Shown here: in pieces, positions 21,101-34,500 of the stretch | Numbering within the stretch: the first letter of the stretch is position 1 | How the letters are laid out: each line of letters starts with the position of its first letter | From: Sapria himalayana | Lineage: Eukaryota; Streptophyta; Magnoliopsida; Malpighiales; Rafflesiaceae | Assembly: GCA_029783825.1 (NCBI GenBank) | Contig: JAREIK010002985.1 | Location: 1,064,653 to 1,128,652, forward strand | DNA length: 64,000 bases | Direction: 5' to 3' | Translations under genes and position numbers: made by a program | Notes under the pieces: generated by a model | Told to the model about the DNA's origin: nothing | Seen by the model: the letters and a program-made list of their open reading frames with translations, nothing else | Databases searched by the model: none

Positions 21101-24100
21101 TGCGAGGAGTGCGAATATACTTGAGTGCATTGCGTATATGTTCCAACGCGGTGGAACACACCTTCATACCCGCTTGAACTATAAGGTTAATAACATGACA
21201 CATGCATCTGACATGAAATATCTCTCCTAAAGGTGCGTCTCTAATATTCCTAACAAACATATTGATCGCTACTCCATTATTCGCAGCATTATCGAAAGTG
21301 ACACTAAAAATTTTATTTTGAATTTTATATTCCCTAAATATTTTCATCATACACTCAAAAATGGCCGGGCCATCATGAGGATGAAGAATCTCAGTGAATC
21401 CTAATATTTTTTTATTTATTGTCCAGTTTGAATCGACATAATGACTCGTGATACATGCATAAGAAGAATCATCGTGACATGTCCATATATCGGACGTCAC
21501 GGACACCACTCCACTAAATGCCAAAAATTCATTAATTATTTTTTGTTTTTCTAACTTATATATCTTTAGTATGTCACTCCTAGATGTGGACCTAGGAATC
21601 CTACGATAGGATGGCTGAAAATAAGTCTGCATGATGCGGACTACCCTCGGATCTTCCGAAAATCTGATCGGAAGACCCATCAATGTGATGAGCCTGGCCA
21701 TGCCGTCCCTACCCAACTCGTTGGAGTATACGAAGGGACTAAACTTTGAGACTGAACTCGATCCAGTCTCAAAAAATGTAGTGCCAAGTTGGGTTTGCCT
21801 AGGATCTAACGGTCCATGTTTTTTGGAGCATATTTCAGAATGCCTCTTTAGGTGCCCAGTCCCACATGTACTCTTGCATGTTAAAAGTCGCATACAATAT
21901 TTGCACTGTGCCATTTCATGTTCCTCACCCCTAACATCTAATTGTGTTATGATTTTAAAATGTGTCCAAACTACAGAAGTCCTCCTAGTTTTTTGTTTTT
22001 TAGAACTTTGGGCTGACATGACAGGAGAAACCAAAGTTTCAGGAGCCACGGACGTTTGTGTAACACTAACATTTTCATTTTCCAAATTTAAATATGTGTT
22101 AGGTGAATTCGGCATTTTTTTTTTTCGTACGTTTTTCTAGAGAGAGAAGATTTAGAGAGAGAAAATAAAACAAAAAGTAAATTATATTACCCGGTAAAAG
22201 CAAAGAGGTCTCTCACGTGAAAGATGCACCGAAGCCCGCAGGAAGCTTTGAAGTTCAAAACTCAAATTGAGTTTCACGAAAATTCAAGCCGAAATCAATA
22301 AAACGAGGGCCGAGCGAGAAAAGCACGGTTTATGTGAGAGAGAGAAAAAATTGAGAGGATTATTGTTTTTGAAAAACATAAATTCTATAGGGAGGGGGGT
22401 AGATTATATAGCCTAAAAAAAGTTTTTGTTTAAAAAAAAAATTATTTTTTTATTATTTTTTTGAATTTTTTTATTAAATTTAATGGGCAGAATCACGAGG
22501 ACCGTCGGATTCTGCCCCCTAGCCGTTGGCGTCGAATCCAACGGCTGAAAATCGATCTACGTTTGAATTTTTTTTTTTTTTTACCGTTATTTTTTTCATT
22601 TATCTCGGTTTTCGGCGGAAAAGACCGCGGGTCGGGTCTGTTTGGACCCGACCCGCGGTCTTTTTTCCGGGGGGGCCATGGTGCTGGTGCTGGGTGGTTC
22701 GACGTTCGAGACTTCGAGCACGAGTCACGACTCAGTGCTCACTGCTCAGTGGTCACGCGGTCACGCCACGGCACGCGTGGCACTGGCGGCGTGCCACGCG
22801 TGCCTGCGGGACCGGCACGGGATGGACCCGTGCCGGCGTGCCGTGCCTAGGCACGACCCGTGCCGGGCCAGGCACGGCACGGCTCGTGCCATGCACGGCA
22901 CGTTTCGTGCCTTGCTTCGACCGGGCACGGCACGGGCCCGGGCACGGTTTTTTAACGTGCCGGGCCGGCCCAGGCACGGCCGAACCGTGCCGTGCCTCGT
23001 GCCGGGCCGGGCCGGCCCGGCCCGTTTGACACCTCTAATATGGAGCATCCAAGGATAGAGCATGTTAGAGAGGAGCTTATCACCCCACTAATTTTATCAG
23101 TTGTGAGTATTCATGAAGGTGGAAGCTCATGTGAAATAGTTTCACAATTTATGAGTTTATAAGAATGATATGAATTAATTAAAAATTAAGAAAATCGTAC
23201 TCTCTTTTACTTTTTTGTTGACCGTGAGCCATAATTTTCAAGAATTAATAGAAAATAAATAAGTGTAAAGATGATATGAATAAAAGAAATAAAAATAATC
23301 AAGAAGAATAACATGTGGTGAAGCCGAAAGATACAAAACAAAATTCATGGCAAAAGGTTATAACCAAAGAGTCGACATCGAATTTGGTGAAGTATATGCT
23401 CATGTTGGTTGGTTAAAAATAATTAGACTAATTAATATTTATGGCAGCTTAAAATAATTGGATGACACATCAAATAAATGTGAAATTTGTTTTCCTAAAG
23501 AGAGTCTTTGAAGAAGAAGTTTATATGTACCAACGGTCAGCCATAAGGCTATGAAGTAAATAAAAATAAAGATAAGATTTTGAAGTTAAAAGAAAATACT
23601 ATATGGTTTGAAGCAAGTTCAAAGAGCTTGGAATACTCGAATTGACAAATACTTCCAAGAAAAAAATTTTGTCAAATATTCATATGAGCTTGTCATCTAC
23701 ATCCAAATCCAAAATAATGATAATTTAATTGTATGCGTGTATGTAGTTGACTTTAGCAATCCAAACATATCTGACGAGTTTATGAACGAGATGACGAAGG
23801 AGTTCTAGATGATTGATATTGAGCGCATGTCTCACTACTTTGGTATTGAAGTAACGCAAAAAGATAAATGAATTCTAATCACTCAAGAAGGCTATGCTAA
23901 ATGGGTGTTTAAGAAACTCTAATCCAGTTGATATGCCAATTGAATGTGAAATCAAGTTGTCAAAGCATTAGGAAGAAAATAAGGTAGATCCTAATCTATA
24001 CAAAAGTCTAGTATGAAGCTTGTGCTACGTAATTTATACTATTCTATCTTTAACAATTGCAAGCTTATTGGATACTGCGATAGTAATTGGACCAGAGATG

Positions 24101-27100
24101 TAAATGATCGCAAGAGTACCATTGACTTTGTATTTTGTACAAGGGATATTAGTTTTACTGGGGTATCAAAGAAGCAACAAAGTGTTAGTCTTTTCGTATA
24201 TGAAATAGAGTATGTAGCAACTACATATGTGTAAGCCATGCAATTTGGTTTCAAAACTTATTAATGGAGATGGACTTGCCACAAGATGAGCCAACAAATA
24301 TTTATGTGAACAACTAGTCGGTAATAACTTTGACTAAGAATTTAGTTTTTCATAATCAAAGCAAACACATTGATACTTATTATTACTATATTAGAGAATG
24401 CTTCGCTAGGAAGGATGTGTAATTAGAGTGCATGAAGTCTTATGATCAAGTAGCTGATATTTTTACCAAGTCCCCCAAATAAGAAGACTTCATCGAGTAA
24501 AGAAGATCGATTGGAGTAATGTAATCAAATTTAAGAGGGAGTATTGGAGTATAGACTTAATTTGTGACTAAGTTGTTGATTATTAGAACTAGTCCAACTT
24601 CTAGAAGCTTGTGGAATTCTCTAGAGTGGGGTTAGGGTTGGACTTTTGTAATCATTAGATTAGATTTATGTTATAACAATCTTAGTTATTGATTGAGGAG
24701 GTGCTATTGCTACTAGTATAAATAGGGAAGAACTCTTATGTTTAAATTAAGCCAAAAATAAAGTAGTCTTCAATTATACAAGTAGCCTCTTCCCCCTTCA
24801 ACTTTTTACAACAATGCACCCATAATTATGTGCTACACTACTTTTTCTCGGTGCATGTGTATTGGGAGTTGAATTTTTTATGATTGTTTTCATTTCATGG
24901 CCACTTGTGTTTGCCAACATGCTTTATACTTTGATGTGCTCTTGTTAATGAGAAAGTTTACCTCAAGTTTTGGGTTTGGGGTCGGGCTGAGGTCCGATGT
25001 GTCACGGGAGTTGGGCAGACAAGTGTCATTTCGTTGGGTTTGGATTGCACCCAAATTTGGTCCGAGATCTAGGGCACGGTTTGGGTCGTGCCAAAGAACC
25101 ATGTCTTCTGGCAAGGCAGCTGGGTTATGCCTGGCCTGGCATGAGCCCCGAAAGATCTCGGTACAACACGGCACGAACCATGCCTCAAGCCAGCCCATCA
25201 TAGGTCTAGGCATGGTTCTAGAGTTTTGACCATGCCGGGCTAGGCACAGCTCAATCGGGCCATGCCTTGTGTCGGACTTAGGCTGTCCGGTCTACTTGAC
25301 ACCTTTAGTGAGATACTTTAGATGCAATATTTGCTTGAGAAGATTGAATATATATTTTTTTCTTTTACTATCATTTCTTCTGCCACCTATATGTGTTAGT
25401 AAAATAATACTAAAAATAAATGTAAATAACTCTATTGTATAAGTGCAATGTAATGTGGGATAGTGCCCATTATTTTAGGGTATTTGATATATAAATTAAA
25501 TATGAATATTATACTATTATTTATATTTATTTTTAGTGTTATTTTTTTAACATGTATTAATAATTAAATTTTTTATTTTATAATGCACTACACCACACTA
25601 CACTTCACTCACACACATTGCACTTTTTCAGCACACACAATACTGCACTTTGGTATATGATGGACTTCTTTTTGACGCATGCTGCATTGTTTGCACATAT
25701 ACAATACTTTTTCAGCACACACTACACTAGAGGTGTCAAATGGGCCATACTGAATTGACATGGCCTATTTATTTAATCCCACGTGATGCATTGGCCAATT
25801 GATGTTAAAATTCAAGCCGAATTTGTGTCGGGGCATTAGGCCATATGCCCATTCCCAAGCTTGTGCTGGGGTACTAGTCATGTCTTCACATTGGCTTGAG
25901 TCGTGTCCGTGCTTGTGATCATTTTTAAAAATCAGGCACAACCAATGTGTCCATCTAATCTGATTTGACCCATAATCATTTTTAAAAAAAGGCACATAAT
26001 TATAATGCATGGTACATTTGGTATGGATTCATGCAACCCTAAGCTATTCCACGAGCATAGAGGTGAGAAATGGGTGGGGTGGCTAGAGTCTGGAATAGAT
26101 AATGCAATCTGGTCATAGCATGCCATACCCGAACCCGTGCGCGACATAGGTGCCGGTTGGCACACAACACGGCTTGTGTCATGCCGAGCCTAGTGTCTGG
26201 GCATGCATTGCCAAAAATGATTCGGCATGACATGGCTTGAGAGTTAAACCTTGGTGATTAATTGACTTAGGTTGTGCCAGACCCGGGCACAACCTAAACT
26301 AACTAGACGCATTTAAATCATGATCTTTTAAAAAATGGGTAGGTTTGGACTAACACCAAATCAATCCTATTTCTTATGTTATAATTTATAAAATATAAAT
26401 TAAGGGTTCAATGATTCCATGGGCTAGCCTTAACCGGCCTATGCATCTTAGACTAGGCTAGCCATTTTAGGACCAAGGCTAGCTTGGACCACAACCAAGC
26501 TAGCATGGGTCAGGCACCGAAAGGGTCGACATGAACCTTGCCTTAGGCTGGTTCACGTTGTGTTTCATAGAGGCTAGACCTTGCCCAACATGCCCACCAT
26601 GATTTGGGTTATGATATGACACCCAAACTATGTTGCTTGTTTGGGGGACCAAAGCAAAGACATGTTTCAGGCCTTAATCAAAATATATGTTATTAGACTC
26701 GATATAAGAATCTAAACTATAATAATAGTCTCATTCTACATTTTTTTTCTGAGAGTGAAGTAATTCTTTATTAAGTATTTCATTCATTTATAAAATATTA
26801 TATGAAAGATTATATTTCATTGTCTAATTATCATAATAGAGAGTAGTAAAAAAAGTAAAAGGATATTCAAAGTTCAATTTCTTTAATAAAAATGTCTAAT
26901 TTAAAGTATATCACAAATAACTGGCATTATTTCTTTAAACTCTTTGTATTTGTGCTGAATATCAATATAATTATTTATTTTTTTATTTTTTTAGAAGATA
27001 ATAGTATCTTTGAGAAAAATACAAAAAATTATGGTAGATTTTCTATTAAAATAAGCTAGTGGCTAACTCGAATCTGAATATTCAATTTTATATGTGTTCA

Positions 27101-28512
27101 TGGTCACGGAAAGAAATCATAAGGTCTATATATTTTTTCACATATCTCAATATAAGAAGAGATGAATCTAGGAGGCAAATAGGTCGAGTAGACCTACATA
27201 GCCCATTGCACAGCCCAAAAAATATAAGACTGGTACAATAAGGTCCAGCCAAAACTAGGTTAGGAGCAAACATGGTGTCAGTATGAGTCAAATGCACGAA
27301 GTGTGCCAGGCCTATGTAGTCGGCCGCTGTGCTGCTTGAATAGACGACACTGCATGACCCAACATACTGACATGCCCAATACAAACTCTAGATATATATC
27401 CTCATTATACATTTTTGATTTCTATATGGTTTTTATGGCTTTTTTTTCATTAATGGCTTGAGTTTTTACGTTAAGTATGATGCACATGTGATTGGTGATC
27501 TATATAAATGCTCTTTGAATCATAAAAAAGATTCAACAAAAAAAAAAAAAGATAAAAGTGACTTTGTACATGAATGTCTGGGAAATATTTGAAAGTTTGT
27601 CATCAGGACCATGAATTACCATATTAATTATTTAATTTGTTTAATTTTATTTATAAATTATATTTTCTTGGTATAATTCAATTATTCACTCATTCACTTT
27701 ATTATCAATATCTATTATATAACACAATGTTGATTTACATATAAAGTTTCTACTTCAAGTTTGTAAATAATTCAATTCTTAAATTTTTAAACTTTAAGAT
27801 ACAATCAACATAATACAATTAATTTTATTTTTTTTTAAATAAATATTTATGATATTAATGAATTACTGGCAAGTAGAATGTAAATTTGCATTAAACTGTG
27901 AAAGATGATTTTATGTTTGACAATGATACGTAGACATAGGGTAATATTGTTATAGCTACTAAAACACATGAAATTTTGTTGTATTTTAAAACTACAAGAG
28001 GTTAGAGCATTGCACATATCTTGAGAAGTAATTTTTTGTCATGCGGCCCTATCTTTTTTTTTTATTGATCGATAAAGAAGAAGCTGAATAAGATAAGAAT
28101 TATTTGTCAAATAAGAAAATGCAGCTACCTACAATAAAGCGATTCATAATAGAATTGTTGATAATTTTATAGATTTAAATGATAAATAATATTTTTTGTA
28201 AAAAAATATTATTCTATAATGATGTTCATAATATATTTTTTCACAGTTTTTCATTATTTTTCATAATTATATGTTTTATATTTTTTATGTTCATTTTTAT
28301 TGTTTTATATTTTTTAATGAGAGAAAGAAGAGGTGTGTATACACATTTCCAATTAAAAAATATTTATATTAACAAGTTAGTAGATGTAAAATAAGATAAA
28401 CCATTAAGAATCGAACACTACTCTGCCTATTGCTAAAATATAATTGAGAAATATAAAAAATAAAATACTATATGCTATAATTTCAACAAAAAAATGTCAT
28501 AAATTTTTGCTG

Positions 28513-28570
<58 letters not shown>

Positions 28571-31500
28571 GTTTTTTGTTTGAGCTGATACCTCGTTGCA
28601 CATGCTATATTTTGGCAATTATATATGTTATCTTTTATCACCTTTTTTGGCAGAGGGGAAGATGATTATATGCCAGGAAACATTGTTGAGATGGAGCTTC
28701 ATAACTTCATGACTTATGATTACTTGCTTTGCAAGCCAGGATCCCGTTTGAACCTTGTCATTGGTCCAAATGGGTCTGGAAAGAGCTCTATTGTGTGTGC
28801 CATTGCACTTGGTCTTGGTGGGGAGCCTCAGGTTAGTTATAATTTTGCTGATGGTTGATGATGGTCTATGTGCCGTTGAGTGTTGGAAAAGGTGATGCTT
28901 TATTTTTTGCAGCTTCTTGGGAGAGCTACCAGTGTTGGAGCCTATGTGAAGCGTGGTGAAATATCTGGTTATATTAAACTATCTTTGAGAGGGAGCACAA
29001 AATACGAGCAGTTTACTATCACCCGCAAAATTGATTCTCAGAATAAGTCAGAATGGTTGTTCAATGGTAAGATGTTTTACATTTGTCATTACTCAAATGT
29101 TTGCTTATTTTTAACTATCTTTTAGAGGGAGCACAAAATATGAGCAGATTACTGTTAAATGCAAAGTTGATTCTAAAAATAAGTCTTAAGTGGCTGATCA
29201 ATCGTAAGATGTTTTACATTTGTTATACTCAATTTTACTAGTGATAAAATCATAAAATATAACCCCAAAAAAAATAGAAAAAACACTTTATATAGAAATG
29301 TGAATGTATAATGAATATATAACTAACCATTAGATTGAGATAGCCTACATATTGAGTGATCGCATCCATGACATACAAAGTAACGAAAAAAGACAACAAA
29401 AAATAAACAAAAAAAAAGCATAATTCATCTTCTACATCTAGTGGGTAAATATTTAGATTATCAAGTTTGGAGAAAAAAAAATTGATAGAGACTTCTTTAA
29501 TTCTTTACGAAAAATGTTTGTTGGTTGATCTGTTATATGAATGTAATCTATAGTAATAATTTAACTCTGAATTTTTAATTGAGGAATAAATAATTTATAA
29601 CTATATATTTTGTCTATTCGTAAAATATTAGATTGAAATCTATGTGTCTCGTTGTCTAATTTTCATTGTTAAAAGTAGTTAGAGAAGTAAGATGATATTT
29701 GATAGCCTCAAAAAGCTTCATGATCTAATGTATCTTATAGTTGACTCGATCTCAAAATCATTGTCTCTTATGTTTATAAGAAATATGATTGTCTTTAAGA
29801 AAAATATAAAAATACATAGTAAACAGCTCCTCGGTATAATATGATGCCCAACTCGAATTTGAATTTTTGACTAACAATAAGTGCTCATGTTCATGGAAAG
29901 AAATTTTAAGGTTTCAAAATTTTAATGTTTGAGCTATGCTATAAGCTACGTCTAGAGCTATTAAATCATAGAAGTATTTCTATAGCTATTAAATTATTTG
30001 GATTGGATGGAGATTCACTTATAGTGAAACTCTAGTCTTTCTAAGGTTAATTTATTATGTATTTACTGGAATATATAATAATTTCATAGAAGTATTTTCA
30101 TAATGTGAACTAATACGTTTATATGTAGTCAAGTGATGACACACACACACTCTCTCTCTTAATTGGAGGCTCAAGTGGGGCTATATGGGAGTAATAAAAA
30201 ATAATAGACTCAAATGTATTTTTAAAATTTTTATTCTTCCCAAACTTATTAAAAAATGACTCTTGATCAAAAAATACAATATCAACATTCATCAATATTC
30301 TTATTAATCTTAGGTGAATACCATCTACTCTTTTTGGGCATTGAGGTAATCAAGAAGAAATTATTTAATTATCTTAAGTGTAATATTGTTATGTCTTAGG
30401 GAGAGATCTTGAATAATAGAAGTGCTCTCAAAGACTCTAGGAAATAAGATGATGAATCTATCATTTGGGTCCAAGATATCAAAGGGCACATTGTGAGAAA
30501 GAATGAAAGAAGACATCTAATAGATCTAAAAGGAAAGTATCTTAGTCGTCTCAATAAAATATTTATTATTTATTTTTATAACCTTGTTATATGAGGGTGC
30601 GCTAGCACAATAAGTTTATATGATCTAATGATTAATATAGTAAGTGTTGAAACTATTATACATATATTTTAATATATTATCATTATTAGTAATTTTTATG
30701 TTTTTATTAAATTATATTTTTTTTTATTTTTTTATATGGTGCTAAGTATAATTATTCTATTATTATCAAGGATCGATTAGGAAATAAAGATTTGAAGAGT
30801 CAACTACAAGATCATTTGATTTCTCGGGAGACTCATTTTTTCTAGATAGACTGTGTATTTCTTCTTCCCATAGTATAAGATTCCAAGTTATGAGTGATCA
30901 AATCTTCTAGTATTCAACTCATTCTGAGATGGGAGTAGAGTTGAGTTGAGAATTATTAGATCATCTAGATTGGAGGAAGATATTCTTTCTAGGAAATTTT
31001 AGTCTCTCCAGAGTTAATTTATTATATATTTGATGGTACATACGATGATTTCATCGAAGTATTTTCAAAATACGAGCTAATAAATTCATATGTAGTTGAG
31101 TGATGATTATGTCTTTTAATTAGAGGCTCAAGTGAGATTATATAGGAGTAATGAAAAATAATAGATTCAGATGTAATTCCTGAATTCTTATTCTTCCTAA
31201 GCTTGTTAGAAAGTAAGTATTGATAAAAAAATCTAACATCAATATTTATTAATATTCTATTAATCTTTGATGAATAACATGTGCTTTTTTTGGGTATTGG
31301 GGTAATCAAGAAGGGAATATTTAATTGCCTTAGGTGTTATATTGTTATGTCCTGACGAGAGATCATGAACAAAATAAATACTTCCAAAGACTCTAGGAAA
31401 TAAAATGAATCATCTATCATCATGGTGCAAAATCTCAGAGGGCACACTGTGAAAAAGGATGAAAGAAGGCATCCAGTAGATCTACAAGGAAAGTATTCGA

Positions 31501-34500
31501 GTTGTTTTAAACTAAATATTTATTTTTTTTCTCTATAATCTTGGTATGTGACGGTGTGCTAGCATGATACGTTTGATGTATGATCTCATAATTAATATAA
31601 TAAGTATTAAAATTATCAAACATGTATAAAAATACATTGTCATTCTTAATAATTTTTATGTTTTTATTTAATTATTTTATTTATTTTTTTATGACATGAT
31701 TTAAACATAAAAAAATTATGATCTAAATTAAATGTGACTAGCCAACTAAAATATATATAATTATCTATAAATATGATAAAATATTTAAATATATCTTGAG
31801 TTTCATCTCAAATAGTTCTTCATATATCTGAGTGTATTTAATCTCAAATAAGTTTGGCAAATTGAATAAGATTTTTTTGATATGTTTTTGTCATTGATAT
31901 GTTTTTTATTTTAGTATAAAAATTCCTAGCGCACTAAGATTCAATAATCTCTGCTTAAGTAAAGATGGATGATCAAGTCGAGAATAAATAAGTAATAAGT
32001 TAATACTCAAATATGTAGTGGAATAACATAATGTTTGGGAAAGAACAAGTTATCTTTGGTGCTTAGTCGAAAAAATAAAATTTCCCAAAATCTTTCAATC
32101 CTATAATATAAAATTGGTCAAACAAAATAAGTTTAAAATTAATTTATCTTGAAAGTCAACTAAAAAAAATAGTAACAAGACAATCAAGAGTAGAAAGAAC
32201 ATGTGAATGAAATAAAATATCAAGCTTAATATTTCGATAAGCAAGCTAGAGCCAAAATTTTTTGATGATTTTTTATTATCTATTATAATATTTTAGGAAC
32301 AAGAATGTATTCATCTCTAGTAAGTATTATAGTTAATGAATTTTATGTGATCTTTTATATGACTCTGATTGTTAGTTTATCTCTCTCAATATTCTATAGT
32401 GTTCTATCTTTTTTCTAGAAATAATTGCTAACACTTCTATCTGATATTTTTTTTTTCATATAATATGTGCATTCTAGACAGAATCTCTAACATCTACATG
32501 CTAGTACTATATCACTCTTTCGATTAACACTAATCGTTGATTGGTGTAAGCAAGAAAGCATGGACACGGCTTCCTACCGCCGTGTCCACGTGTCCGACAC
32601 CCGGACACGTGGACACGGCACGGATTCGTGTCCGATACGCCACGTGGCGTATCGGATGGTTGCGTCGGAAGCCGTATCCACGTCTATAGAGCCTGACGTC
32701 CGACGACGTCGGTGGCCAACGTTGGCCTCTGGTAGGGGGCGGGCGCGATTTGAGGGAGAGGCAGGAGCAGGCGTGATTTGAGGGGAGAGGAAGGGGCGGT
32801 GCGATTTGAGGGGAGAGGTAGGGGCGGGCGTGATTGAGGGGAGAGGCAGGGGCGGGCGGGCGTGCTTGAGGGGAGAGGCAGTGGCATAAAATATAATATT
32901 TTTATAAAATAAAATAAAAAAATATATTTTTATATAATATAATTATAAAATATTATTTTATAAAATAAATAAATATAAATATAAATATTATCTTATAAAA
33001 TAAAATAAAATATTTTTATTTTATAAAATAAATAATATATATTTATTATATATAATAAAATATTTTAATTTAATTTAATTTAATAAATTTTATAAAATAC
33101 CTAATATTTATAATTAATAATTTTTATTTTTATTTTTATTTTTTTATTATGTCGCATCCTAGCCGTATCCATATCCTAGTTTTTTAGAATTTGTCGTGTC
33201 CCCGTATCCTGCCTTGTCGTATCCCCGTGTCCGTGTCCGTGTCCGTGCTTCTTAGGATGTAAGACATAAATTTTGACACCAAAAATTGTTGGTGTCTCAC
33301 ATAAATTTATTGACACTAATCGTGAGTTGATGTTAGAATTCAACTTTTTTTTCTTCTTTTTTGTGGCGCACGCATGTTGTGCACGTCTTCTTTGCATAGT
33401 GCACACCTAGGGTTTTATGCTGCCCCCTTGTTATTTTTACCATATGCACAATGTTATATTTACTGTGTGTCAACTGACTGTGTCCCTACTATGCTTCGTA
33501 GGGTCTACATAAATCTCAACCTGATGCCATGATGAAATATAACTTAAAAAATAAGAAGAATACGCTACATAAAAACATGACTGTACTGCCATTATATTAC
33601 CTAACATTGGATTAAGACAACCTACATGTTGAATGCTCCCATTCATAACACAAAAAATAAAAGAAAAACATAAACCAAGATATCCCACCAACATGACAGT
33701 GCTCACCTTGCAGTTCTAGCGAAACATAACAGGGCTGATAAGTGTTCCTTGCTGTTTTGGTGTTTTGTTCTAGGCATGTATGGTTTAAACTTTCAGTAAA
33801 GTTATGCCCCATGCTAATATCCCACCAACATTTGTTAGATAAGGAGCCTGTTGGGAGAAAAAAAAATTGAACCAAAGCCAAATTAAAATGTGCTTACCCA
33901 TTAGCGGGCTGAAATTGTTGAACCAAAGCCAAAATTAAAATTTGAACCAAACCAAACCCAAAGCCAAAAAAAATGTGAACCAAAGCTAAATTTGAACCAA
34001 AACCAAATTCCATCCTCATTCCAATTCTAATGGTTCAATTTGGTTCACTCAATCAAACAGGCTTTTATCATCTTCATTAAAAAAAACATGTTCGATATCA
34101 TCGTGATCAACTACTATATTGATTTTAAATATCCCAAGTAACATTTTTTTTTGCAAATATTTACACAAATCCAATTCATGTTTGTTTTTTCATACTTGTT
34201 CCATCTTAGTTTTGATTCATGATCTTTATTTAAGGTAAAGTTGTACCTAAAAAGGAGGTGGTTGAAATTGTTGGAAGATTCAACATCCAAGTCAACAATT
34301 TGACTCAGGTAAGTCAAGTGATTTTCTTATGATATTTGTTGCGTTAATATTATGTGTAATTTGCTTGTTACTTTGCATTGAATCTTGGCTTGTAATTTCA
34401 ATTTTCACCATGATAATGAATCATTAGAAATATTTTTAAATAAAAGTATTATTTTGCATGGTTTTGGACTAATCTCTGCCAGTGTTGTCAATTTGGTCTG

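Larger units (their letters stand above)
18201..24813 (+). mobile_element. Ty1/copia retrotransposon, internally deleted, host to two hAT insertions
   Basis: LTRs are at about 18201-18378 and 24542-24813, flanked by the 5-bp TSD ATGCA (18196-18200 and 24814-24818). Plus-strand remnants run in copia order: integrase/linker (PNEQRSRLDDKS, IFLGYD, NLYNPTTRKIIISYDII) at 18430-18637, reverse transcriptase pieces from about 23310, and an RNase H region (KLIGYCDSNW...DRKST) near 24060. The stretch TTAAGAGGGAG before the 3' LTR fits a polypurine tract. Gag, protease, most of integrase and the end of the 5' LTR are deleted. It lies in the same orientation as SMC5. Confidence 0.88.
18190..28653 (+). 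other. SMC5 intron 1 (10,464 bp)
   Basis: Phase 2 intron. It is filled by a copia element (18201-24813) with two nested hAT elements, then worn GCC-type repeats (24890-27380), AT-rich sequence and a (TA)n tract next to exon 2. Between 27400 and 28510 I see only AT-rich sequence. Confidence 0.9.
32551..33254. mobile_element. Structured 0.7 kb TIR element with palindromes
   Basis: The left end CAAGAAAGCATGGACACGG pairs with the inverse of the right end CCGTGTCCGTGCTTCTTA. Flanks TGGTGTAAG and GGATGTAAG match at 7 of 9 positions, possibly an old 8-9 bp TSD. Inside are two perfect palindromes, a 32-bp GA/GC minisatellite and a 230 bp AT-only stretch. No transposase is encoded; superfamily unassigned. 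Confidence 0.65.
29067..34234 (+). other. SMC5 intron 3 (5168 bp)
   Basis: Phase 1 intron. It contains a decayed duplicate of exon 3 (29126-29203), a ~956 bp tandem duplication (about 29985-31700), a 0.7 kb structured element (32551-33254), and a low-complexity GAACCAAAGCCAAA stretch (33900-34010). Sequence at 33270-33890 shows nothing I recognise. Confidence 0.9.

Noticed and set aside
20013..22140. Plus-strand ORFs opposite the transposase
   Set aside because: Shadows of the 707-aa minus-strand gene.
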